From contig CAZINS010000007.1 of NCBI GenBank assembly GCA_964540695.1, positions 1 through 41,407 on the forward strand: 41,407 bases of DNA. Direction: 5' to 3'. Source of the stretch: DYGA01 sp964540695 (GTDB taxonomy: Bacteria; Patescibacteriota; Patescibacteriia; S139-126). Numbering within the stretch: the stretch's first letter is position 1; each line of letters opens with the position of its first letter. Positions 15,812 through 21,904 of the stretch are shown one piece after another. The notes under the pieces are model-generated. The model saw nothing but the letters and a program-made list of their open reading frames with translations, was not told the DNA's origin and made no database searches. Made by a program: the position numbers and the translations under genes.

Positions 15812-16093
15812 TTATAACACCGCTTCTTTAGCAGCTTTGGCAACTCTGAATTTCACCACTGTTTTAGCAGGAATTTGAATCTGCTCACCAGTAGCTGGGT
15901 TTCTACCCATGCGGGCGGCACGATGGACCTTTACCAATTTACCGATACCCGGCACGACAAACTGTCCACTTGATTTTACTTCCTTATATGCCAACTCGAC
16001 CATGGCATCTACCAACGCAGTTACCTGCTTTTTGGATAGCTCCGATTTCTCGGCGAGAACTTGGAGCATTTGAGACTTAGTCATTTTTGCCAT
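15812..16093 (-). CDS. hup: HU-family DNA-binding protein
   Basis: 93 aa. 'MTKSQMLQVLAEKSELSKKQVTALVDAM' forms the helical dimerisation body, and 'GIGKLVKVHRAARMGRNPATGEQIQIPAKTVVKFRVAKAAKEAV' is the beta arm region with the family signature 'GRNPxTGExIxIPA'. The bacterial nucleoid protein bends DNA. Monocistronic, with a strong terminator. Confidence 0.95.
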   Translation of the reverse strand: MAKMTKSQMLQVLAEKSELSKKQVTALVDAMVELAYKEVKSSGQFVVPGIGKLVKVHRAARMGRNPATGEQIQIPAKTVVKFRVAKAAKEAVL

Positions 16094-16193
16094 ACTTAAA
16101 TCTTAATTAATTATTAAATTCCTTTATATATTAGCATATTAGCTAATAACTGTCTATAAAATTTCAACTTAGAGATATACACATAGTCAAGCT

Positions 16194-16529
16194 TTACTCA
16201 ACCAGCTCGTTAATTTTTGCTGCCATAATAAAATCATTGATTGATAGTCCGCCTATGGCATGGGTAGAAAGTTTAATTTTTACCTTATTATAGCCAAAAA
16301 TCTCTATGTCAGGATGATGTCCCTCGTCTTCAGCTAAAACGCCAACTTGATTGACAAACCCCAAAGCGGAAACAAAATCTTTGTGTTTGAGTTCACGCAT
16401 AATACTTTTTTTATCAGCTGACAGTTGCCAATTAGCAACCATGGCTAAATATTTATTTAATTCATCACCACTTAAGGGTTCAGTACCACCCTCGCACGGC
16501 ACACATTTTTTTTGGGTTAAATTTTGCAT
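16194..16529 (-). CDS. phhB: Pterin-4a-carbinolamine dehydratase
   Basis: 111 aa. The signature 'EDEGHHPDIEIFGYNKVKIKLSTHAIGGLSINDFIMAAKIN' (from residue ~66) contains the catalytic H-H-P motif of the PCD/DCoH family. In metabolism it dehydrates 4a-hydroxy-tetrahydrobiopterin. No phenylalanine hydroxylase is visible here, so the physiological substrate in this organism is unclear; a role with pterin or molybdopterin cofactors is possible. ATG start. Confidence 0.93.
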   Translation of the reverse strand: MQNLTQKKCVPCEGGTEPLSGDELNKYLAMVANWQLSADKKSIMRELKHKDFVSALGFVNQVGVLAEDEGHHPDIEIFGYNKVKIKLSTHAIGGLSINDFIMAAKINELVE

Positions 16530-16536
16530 AAGTATA

Positions 16537-16564
16537 TTTAAGATTTAAGATTAAAGATTTATAA
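16537..16564. repeat. Short heptamer tract
   Basis: Units TTTAAGA, TTTAAGA, TTAAAGA, TTTATAA just upstream of the pterin dehydratase gene. Confidence 0.6.
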
Positions 16565-16630
16565 TAACCTACTCTTTATTCTAACTCATTAATCCTAATT
16601 CCTAATCAACTCACAACTTAAATCTTTCAA

Positions 16631-17719
16631 CTAGAAAAAATAATCCAACTCTGCCTGACTAAAACCAATCAAATTTGGTTCAGGTACAATTTCCACAGCC
16701 AATAATTGTTTGGCTTTGGTTCTTACTTTTTTAAAAATCTCCAAAACATCAGTCGCTTTGGCTTGACCAGTATAGTTGGTAATTACTAAAGCTTGGTGGT
16801 CATAAATTTTAGCACCACCAATTTGCAATCCTTTAAGATTTAATAAACTATCGATGACGAAAGCAGTTGGTACTTTATAACCATTTGGGTTCTCACGTTT
16901 AATTTTTTCTAAACTTATGAATTTTTCCTCACCTAATTTTTCTTTGACGTTACTGGCTAAATTATTATATTCAGTTGCAGTTAATTCTAAATTTTTAAAA
17001 AATGAACCTGCACTACCAATATCTTTGGGGTGTGGTAATTTTTTATCACGAATTGCAATCACCGCTTGTCTTATTTCTAACAAGCTTGGTTTTTTATCAA
17101 TAAAATATTCCGCTAAATCCTTATAAGCTAAATTTGGTTGGGGTTTGATAGCAAGTTCTAGTACAAAACCGGTAATAATAAATTTACCTTTTTGGCTAGT
17201 ATTGAAAATACTTTGTCGATAACCAAATTGACAATCATCTTTACTCAAAACTATCTGCCTGTCAGTAGCAACCTCATAAGCGTAAACTTCACTTATTACT
17301 TGACTGGCTTCTTGGCCATAAGCTCCAACATTTTGGACGGGAAAACCGCCAGCCATTCCCGGAATATGAGACAAATTTTCTATTCCCCATAAATTATGTA
17401 AAACCGAAAAAGCCACTACTTGATCCCAAATTTCGCCGGCACTAACTTTTAACTCTGCTTTATTTTCATCTACTTTAGTCAGTTTTAAACCTTTAGGTAC
17501 TATATGCAAAACTATTCCCTCATAACCATAATCACTGACCAACATATTACTTCCACCGCCCAAAGCTAACCACGGCATTTTTTTCTCCGCAATAAACTTC
17601 ATTGCCTCTGTTAATTGCTCGGGGTTGGTAATCTCTATATAATACCTAGCCGGTCCACCAATCCGAAAACTGGTATGGCGTGACAATGACTCGTTTTCTT
17701 TTATTAGTAATTGGGACAT
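16631..17719 (-). CDS. murB: UDP-N-acetylenolpyruvoylglucosamine reductase MurB
   Basis: 362 aa flavoenzyme of peptidoglycan precursor synthesis. It reduces the enolpyruvyl group with NADPH to give UDP-MurNAc. FAD-binding motifs: 'TSFRIGGPARYY' (16-27), 'LALGGGSNMLVSDYGYEGIVL' and 'GAYGQEASQVI'. The catalytic Ser region is 'DIGSAGSFFKN' and the C-terminal Glu lies in 'LAVEIVPEPNLIG'. Length and the C-terminal extension fit type I (E. coli-like) MurB. It indicates that the cell makes its own peptidoglycan. Confidence 0.96.
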   Translation of the reverse strand: MSQLLIKENESLSRHTSFRIGGPARYYIEITNPEQLTEAMKFIAEKKMPWLALGGGSNMLVSDYGYEGIVLHIVPKGLKLTKVDENKAELKVSAGEIWDQVVAFSVLHNLWGIENLSHIPGMAGGFPVQNVGAYGQEASQVISEVYAYEVATDRQIVLSKDDCQFGYRQSIFNTSQKGKFIITGFVLELAIKPQPNLAYKDLAEYFIDKKPSLLEIRQAVIAIRDKKLPHPKDIGSAGSFFKNLELTATEYNNLASNVKEKLGEEKFISLEKIKRENPNGYKVPTAFVIDSLLNLKGLQIGGAKIYDHQALVITNYTGQAKATDVLEIFKKVRTKAKQLLAVEIVPEPNLIGFSQAELDYFF

Positions 17720-17747
17720 AGACTAATCATACAAAATATTGGGGAAA

Positions 17748-17776
17748 TAAAAAAGCCGCGCGAATTTCGAGCGGCC
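17748..17776 (-). terminator. Terminator of the 35-aa gene
   Basis: GCCGC (17755-17759) pairs with GCGGC (17771-17775); the minus strand continues with TTTTTTATTT. It sits 13 bases past the micro-gene stop. Confidence 0.65.
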
Positions 17777-17788
17777 TATGTAAATATT

Positions 17789-17896
17789 TTAATGTAATAA
17801 ATAGGATAGTATTAAACTACCCAAAATAAATGTTATTGCCACACCGGCAAAATATATTAATATTTTTACATTATAATGTAAACTTCTTTCGAACAT
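17789..17896 (-). CDS. 35-aa single-span membrane protein
   Basis: ATG 17896 to TAA 17789. The N-terminus MFERSLHYNVK is followed by the hydrophobic span ILIYFAGVAITFILGSLILS and a YLLH end. A complete expression unit supports it: TTGACA/TATAAT promoter at 17930-17957, an AGAGG ribosome binding site 6 bases before the ATG, and a terminator past the stop. No family recognised. It may act as a small accessory subunit, regulator or toxin-like peptide; no evidence chooses between these. Confidence 0.7.
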   Translation of the reverse strand: MFERSLHYNVKILIYFAGVAITFILGSLILSYLLH

Positions 17897-17929
17897 TTTT
17901 TCCTCTTTTTTAATTGAACAAATCATATT

Positions 17930-17957
17930 ATTATACACTTTTTACAAGTTTTGTCAA
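17930..17957 (-). promoter_or_regulatory. Near-consensus promoter of the 35-aa gene
   Basis: Minus strand: TTGACA, 16 bases, TATAAT. The start codon is about 34 bases downstream of the -10. Confidence 0.8.
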
Positions 17958-17963
17958 GATTAA

Positions 17964-17998
17964 ACTAGGAGTTAGGATTAAGGAGCTAGGATAGAGGA
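17964..17998. repeat. Degenerate heptamer tract
   Basis: Units ACTAGGA, GTTAGGA, TTAAGGA, GCTAGGA, TAGAGGA. G-richer than the other tracts. Confidence 0.7.
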
Positions 17999-18042
17999 AG
18001 AAATAATTATAAATTAATTTTGTAATTTTAAATTTTAAAAAC

Positions 18043-18214
18043 ATTCCGACCTTCCGCTTCCTGAAGTGCAAATATTACCAATAAGCGAGTGGGATTTGCC
18101 TCTCAACTCTAGCGTCAGCGCGCTTTTGAGAGGCACACGAGCGTTTGGCAATTTTGCCTGAACGGAAGCGCTGGTCGGCAGTTTTTGGTTACTTTTTTGC
18201 TATCAAAAAAGTAA
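18043..18214. repeat. Structured dispersed element, copy 1
   Basis: About 170 bp that recurs at 40933-41098 with roughly 80-85% identity in the centre. Nested stems: CCGACC (18046) with GGTCGG (18173); CGCTTCC (18055-18061) with GGAAGCG (18164-18170); ATTACCAAT (18074) with TTTGGCAAT (18144), two mismatches; GCCTCTCAA (18098-18106) with TTGAGAGGC (18126-18134). A separate 11-bp hairpin follows at 18189-18214. It lies between the promoter of the 35-aa gene and the DUF5671 terminator. No ORF. The spacer 17999-18323 contains nothing else. Confidence 0.8.
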
Positions 18215-18323
18215 AAAATTATTTACTTTAATTTCTATTTATTTACCTCTAACTATAATTTCTGCAAAATTTATCTCGCTAAATAAACAGTGTAAAATTA
18301 AATTAAATAAAACTACCATTTAA

Positions 18324-18352
18324 AAAACCCATCTCCAAAGAGATGGGTTTTT
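18324..18352 (-). terminator. Terminator of the DUF5671 gene
   Basis: Stem AAAACCCATCT / AGATGGGTTTT, loop CCAAAG region, 18 bases past the stop, T run on the minus strand. Confidence 0.85.
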
Positions 18353-18370
18353 ATAGCTTGGAAAATTTAT

Positions 18371-19360
18371 TTATTGAATCGGCATTGGCTTGGTAGTGCC
18401 ATTATTCACATTTTTATAAAAATCAGGATCAATCGTTCGTTCAAAACAGGTCCTACCTACCCCATGATCCCAATTGGCTTGGTAACCATAATAATCAAAT
18501 TGTGGTTCGGTCATCCTTGTATCCATTTTTGTATCAGCACCATCACTACTAAAAGTAGCACATAAACTAAAAGTCAAATCATCTTTTATTTCATATTCAT
18601 AAGGTTGATTGGTAGCGGGATCAAGCGGTTGAGTAAAACCAGTCACACTACTTTTCAAAGCTTCTAAATTTTCTGGTAAAAATGTTTTTACTTGCCAATA
18701 ATTGATTATTTCTGATTGCAGTACTTGTAAATTTTGTACTCGTTGTTCGTCAAATCTTTTAGCTCGCTGTTCGGCTGGTGTACCCATGATGAAAAATCCA
18801 GCCACAATAGCTATTAAAACCAATCCAGAAGTAACCCAAGCAAATATTTTAGCGAGTGGTAATTTTTTACTAATGTCTTGTTTTAAATCCCAAAGATAAT
18901 AACCAAACACTCCCCCGGCTACCATTAACACCACCAATACTTTCAAAAAGAAGTTCATGGTCAAACTGCCATCCAAAAAATTATTAATCAGCATTATCAT
19001 ATCTATAATCATGGTTAAAGCAGCCACAAACAAAGTTAAATACAATAACCATTTCTTCACTTTGAGATCTCGTTTTTCTACTATCTTATTTTCACTTTTT
19101 TTAATCAACCAATTAATAAAAATAAAAACTGGCCACACTACTAGTAACGAAGCAATGGAATTTTTCATCACTGCTGAAGCTTGAGCATAACCATAATAAA
19201 TCTTTAATTGGTCGGGTAATAATACATCAACATATTTCCACAGCAAAGCAATTAAACTAAAAATACCAATATATAGTAGTACTATAGCTAGTAGATGTAA
19301 AAATACATCCCGCGGAGTGCTTTTCTGGTTGGTTTGACTGGAAAAATTATTATTATCCAT
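18371..19360 (-). CDS. DUF5671-like multi-span membrane protein
   Basis: 329 aa. An N-terminal polar stretch with 'STPRDVFLHLLAIVLLYIGIFSLIALLW' is followed by about five more hydrophobic spans (residues about 20-190), the arrangement of DUF5671. From about residue 200 a soluble domain follows ('AEQRAKRFDEQRVQNLQVLQSEIINYW'), ending in a region that resembles the mature part of pseudopilin-like proteins ('LPENLEALKSS... DPATNQPYEYEI', with two Cys). The role is unknown. Monocistronic with its own promoter and terminator. Confidence 0.75.
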   Translation of the reverse strand: MDNNNFSSQTNQKSTPRDVFLHLLAIVLLYIGIFSLIALLWKYVDVLLPDQLKIYYGYAQASAVMKNSIASLLVVWPVFIFINWLIKKSENKIVEKRDLKVKKWLLYLTLFVAALTMIIDMIMLINNFLDGSLTMNFFLKVLVVLMVAGGVFGYYLWDLKQDISKKLPLAKIFAWVTSGLVLIAIVAGFFIMGTPAEQRAKRFDEQRVQNLQVLQSEIINYWQVKTFLPENLEALKSSVTGFTQPLDPATNQPYEYEIKDDLTFSLCATFSSDGADTKMDTRMTEPQFDYYGYQANWDHGVGRTCFERTIDPDFYKNVNNGTTKPMPIQ

Positions 19361-19385
19361 ATATTTTGTTAATTATTACTCTAAT

Positions 19386-19415
19386 AGTATAACACTGAAG
19401 GTGTTTTAATTTCAA
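19386..19415 (-). promoter_or_regulatory. Promoter of the DUF5671 gene
   Basis: Minus strand TTGAAA, 18 bases, TATACT; the ATG is about 25 bases past the -10. Confidence 0.6.
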
Positions 19416-19430
19416 TCACCTAAGAAAAGA

Positions 19431-19468
19431 GCCTATATGTTTTGCATATAGGCCTTACCGAAAGGTAA
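19431..19468. other. Twin hairpin with GNRA-type loop
   Basis: GCCTATATG (19431-19439) pairs perfectly with CATATAGGC (19445-19453); one base later TTACC (19455-19459) pairs with GGTAA (19464-19468) around GAAA, a GNRA tetraloop if the RNA is read on the plus strand. On the minus strand the first stem is followed by TCTTTTCTT and could be a weak terminator. It lies in the 312-base spacer 19361-19672, which otherwise holds the two promoters only. Confidence 0.45.
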
Positions 19469-19598
19469 TTTAGAAAGGTATTAAGATTGGGTTTTTAGAA
19501 GTTCTTTTTAGTAATAATTATAATAATTTACTAAACATTGTATGATAGCATATTTTTAATAAAATGTCAATCCTACTTCATATAGAAACATAAAAATA

Positions 19599-19627
19599 TT
19601 GACAAAAACCTTTAAATAATCTATATT
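19599..19627 (+). promoter_or_regulatory. Promoter of the two-gene unit at 19673-20198
   Basis: TTGACA, 17 bases, TATATT; predicted leader about 40 nt, with AGGAG 7 bases before the ATG at 19673. Confidence 0.8.
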
Positions 19628-19672
19628 AATTCATTAATTAATTGTCTTTAACAATATATTAGGAGAAAAAAT

Positions 19673-19894
19673 ATGTGGTATTTACAATGGATTAGTGGTG
19701 TAGACACCGACGATAGTAATGAATCTGTTCATTACCAAGAACTACCTGGCATGACCAGTATAAATCAACAAATTGAAGCTAGGGAGCTAGCCTTAATTGC
19801 TTGGGCAGATGTTTGTCAACAAAATGAAGCTATTAAATGTCTATATCGCTGGCCACACCTCGTGTGGAAAGAATCTCTCATTCCGGAGTCATAA
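19673..19894 (+). CDS. 73-aa soluble protein, unknown
   Basis: No family recognised. Small, acidic and Trp-rich (MWYLQWISGVDTDDSNES; 'LALIAWADVCQQNEAIKCLYRWPHLVWKESL'), with two cysteines at C47 and C55. Expression signals are excellent: a TTGACA/TATATT promoter and an AGGAG ribosome binding site. Its TAA stop overlaps the ATG of the next gene (TAATG), so translation of the pair is likely coupled. It is one of the few plus-strand genes in this part of the window. Confidence 0.7.
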   Translation: MWYLQWISGVDTDDSNESVHYQELPGMTSINQQIEARELALIAWADVCQQNEAIKCLYRWPHLVWKESLIPES

Positions 19895-20198
19895 TGAAAG
19901 AAAAAAACAACATTTATTTTCCCATATAGACAAATTTTGGTTTTGGACTGGACTTTTCTTTACTGCTTTTTGCTTAGTTATATACTATCGTAGTGACTGG
20001 CCTTGGTTGAAAACAATAATTTTTTATTATCTATTTTTAGGTTTTATTTTTTCCGTGGTGGAACTAATCACTAGAAATTTTGGTCGCGGCTGGCGGGATA
20101 ATAATGGTAAATTATTCATCAATCCACATAGTGGCATCTGTTCTTTTGCTCTGGCACAAATAATTGTGCTAATAATTTTTTTCTTAACAATAAAATAA
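19894..20198 (+). CDS. Small membrane protein with an apparent -1 base at an A7 run
   Basis: The natural start is the ATG at 19894, overlapping the previous stop as TAATG with GGAG 5 bases before it. In that frame translation ends after 11 codons. Adding one A to the A7 run at 19901-19907 joins the start to a long open frame ending at 20198, giving a 101-aa protein: a basic N-terminus, two hydrophobic spans ('WFWTGLFFTAFCLVIYY', 'TIIFYYLFLGFIFSVVELI'), 'FGRGWRDNNGKLFINPHSGICS' and a third span. Alternatives are a non-ATG start inside the previous gene (for example TTG 19797), an assembly error, or polymerase slippage on A7. No family recognised. Confidence 0.55.
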
Positions 20199-20226
20199 TA
20201 GGGATTTTTTAATCCCTATTTTATTT
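20192..20226. terminator. Bidirectional terminator
   Basis: AATAGGGA pairs with TCCCTATT around a T-rich loop, with A/T runs on both flanks. It serves the plus-strand pair and the convergent AlkD-like gene, overlapping both ends. Confidence 0.75.
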
Positions 20227-20922
20227 GGTCATATATTTCTTTTTTTGCCTTTCAGACAACCTTTCAATAGCATAGCGCAGCATAGTTCTGGGCATTACTT
20301 GATAATACTGATTTAAAAATTTGATTAATACTTTTTCGTCGCGTTTGCCAATTTCCCGTAACATCCAACCCAGGGCTTTATGTATTAAATCTGCTTGATC
20401 GTTGATTAAAATTTTTGCCAATTTTAATGTATTTGTAAAATCATTTTGTCTAATAAAATAAAAAGTAGTCAATATTGCAATTCTTCTTTCCCATAAATTT
20501 TTAGACAATACTAATTTATAAATAATTGTTTTATCTTTTTTAGTAAATAAATAAGCTCCAACTATTTTATCAGCTGACAAATCAACCAAATCCCAATTAT
20601 TTATATATTTTGTATTTTTTAAATAAAAATTATAAATTTGTTTTTTTTCAATATCATTGCTGGACGGAAACTTGTAAGTTAAAAGCAAAAGTCCCACCAA
20701 ACGATATTCATGCCACTGGCTGTGTAATAATTTTTTTACATCTACTAAAGTAGTTGTTTGATAATACTTTTTAGCTACTTGTCTTTGTATCGGAACAACA
20801 ATTCCTAAAAATTTATCCCCATAACCATACTCACCTGGACCAGTTTTGAAAAACCGTTGCAAAACCTTGGCTTTACTTGGATTTTTCAATTTATTTAATT
20901 CCCTACTGATTTGTTGATACAT
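20221..20922 (-). CDS. AlkD-like DNA alkylation repair protein
   Basis: 233 aa from the ATG at 20922 (MYQQISRELNKL). A longer frame begins at 20958, but that codon lies inside the terminator hairpin of the upstream gene. HEAT-like helical repeats and the motifs 'YGYGDKFLGIVVPIQRQVAKKYY', 'NNWDLVDLSADKIVG', 'LWERRIAILTTFYFIR' and 'DLIHKALGWMLREIGKRD' define the AlkC/AlkD superfamily (PF08713). The W-D and R positions match the AlkD glycosylase cleft that removes N3/N7-alkylpurines. Full length. Confidence 0.92.
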   Translation of the reverse strand: MYQQISRELNKLKNPSKAKVLQRFFKTGPGEYGYGDKFLGIVVPIQRQVAKKYYQTTTLVDVKKLLHSQWHEYRLVGLLLLTYKFPSSNDIEKKQIYNFYLKNTKYINNWDLVDLSADKIVGAYLFTKKDKTIIYKLVLSKNLWERRIAILTTFYFIRQNDFTNTLKLAKILINDQADLIHKALGWMLREIGKRDEKVLIKFLNQYYQVMPRTMLRYAIERLSERQKKKYMTK

Positions 20923-20945
20923 AAGAATATTAAATTTTAAAAAAT

Positions 20946-20974
20946 AAAAAAGAGCCATCTTTATGGCTCTATTT
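20946..20974 (-). terminator. Terminator overlapping a stop codon
   Basis: AGAGCCAT (20951-20958) pairs with ATGGCTCT (20963-20970) around CTTT. The TAA of the 73-aa gene (20961-20963) lies in the loop, and a T run follows on the minus strand. Confidence 0.75.
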
Positions 20975-21182
20975 GATTGTTTTTTTTCTTACCCCGGCTG
21001 AGGTTCATAACAGTAGCACTAACACTAAAAATAACAATTAAAATTAAAAAAAACCAAATAACTATTTGTTTGGCCAAAGCACCAACATCTCTAAAATCAT
21101 TGGCCATATCATTTTCCAACTGTGGTTGGCCGAAAATCACTATACTAAAAAGTATTATTAAAAGAACTGCTACTGATTTCAT
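20961..21182 (-). CDS. Two-span small membrane protein, unknown
   Basis: 73 aa. Residues 4-18 are hydrophobic and may be a signal or first span, then a short acidic loop ('QPQLENDMANDFRDVGALAK') and a second span (QIVIWFFLILIVIFSVSATVM), ending in a basic tail 'NLSRGKKKNNQIEP'. The topology recalls small pilin/TrbC-like proteins but there is no firm match. A strong AGGAGG ribosome binding site lies 4 bases before the ATG. A plausible promoter, TTGCCA-17-TTAAAT, lies upstream on the minus strand. Its stop codon lies inside its own terminator hairpin. Confidence 0.65.
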   Translation of the reverse strand: MKSVAVLLIILFSIVIFGQPQLENDMANDFRDVGALAKQIVIWFFLILIVIFSVSATVMNLSRGKKKNNQIEP

Positions 21183-21352
21183 ATTTCCTCCTGATAATTA
21201 ACGAATTTAAATCATTTAATCACATAAATAATTTTTTGGCAAATAACTAGCAGGGTTTTTAACTTTGGCTAATTAATTTTTTGGTTAATTTATAATTGAC
21301 AAAATTTCTTAACCAATCAATACTAAAAATACTTAATTAATATTTATTTTAT

Positions 21353-21790
21353 ATGCTACAAAGAAAATACCCTGAACGAGCTTTTAAACACTTAATCACC
21401 ATGCCTTTTATCTGGATAAATCTTGTCTGGTTGGTAGTGGCTGATTTTTTCTTAGAACTATATCATCATACTAGTTTTCCTATTTATGACTTACCACTAG
21501 TTGATAGAAAAAAATATATTCGTATTGATAGACATAAACTAAATTATCTCAGTATTTTTGAAAAAATTGGTTGTATGTATTGTGGTTATGCTAACGGTTG
21601 GTTGGGTTATGCTAGTGAAATAGCCGCCCAAACAGAAAAATATTGGTGTGGCATAAAACACCAAGTTGATAATGAATTCATTGAACCAAAACATCACGAA
21701 CAATTTGTTGCCTATGGAGATAAAGAAACTTTTTTAAATGTTTACTCGGTTGATAAATTACCAGAATCCCTAGAGTCGAAAAATAAATAA
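21353..21790 (+). CDS. Conserved hypothetical protein with Cys-rich core
   Basis: 145 aa. N-terminal hydrophobic segment (residues about 18-36, 'MPFIWINLVWLVVADFFLEL') then 'YHHTSFPIYDLPLVDRKKYIRIDRHKLNYLS', and a Cys motif 'CMYCGYANGWLGYASEIAAQTEKYWCGIKHQ' (C74, C77, C98). The DRHKL and CxYCxYxNG pattern recurs in conserved hypothetical proteins of many bacteria, as I remember it. The cysteines and histidines suggest metal or heme/Fe-S binding at the membrane face, which is inference. A TTGACA lies at 21296 with a weak -10 (TACTAA). A terminator follows. Confidence 0.72.
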   Translation: MLQRKYPERAFKHLITMPFIWINLVWLVVADFFLELYHHTSFPIYDLPLVDRKKYIRIDRHKLNYLSIFEKIGCMYCGYANGWLGYASEIAAQTEKYWCGIKHQVDNEFIEPKHHEQFVAYGDKETFLNVYSVDKLPESLESKNK

Positions 21791-21796
21791 TTTATT

Positions 21797-21837
21797 AAAA
21801 AAACCACCAAACTTCGTTGCTAAGTAGGTGGTTTTTT
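21797..21837. terminator. Bidirectional terminator between convergent genes
   Basis: AAAAAACCACC pairs with GGTGGTTTTTT around an 18-base loop; it separates the 145-aa gene (plus) from typA (minus). Confidence 0.85.
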
Positions 21838-21904
21838 ATTTTATTATTTTACTATAAAATAACAAACTTACAAAGTGAATTTAATAATATACTTTTATAA
21901 AATA

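Noticed and set aside
18043..18214. Structured element as an IS or transposase remnant
   Set aside because: No open frame, no transposase motif and no clear terminal inverted repeats or target duplications around either copy; the stem-preserving changes point to structure rather than coding.
20923..20958. Longer AlkD-like start
   Set aside because: The ATG at 20958 lies inside the terminator of the upstream gene; the internal ATG matches the family start.
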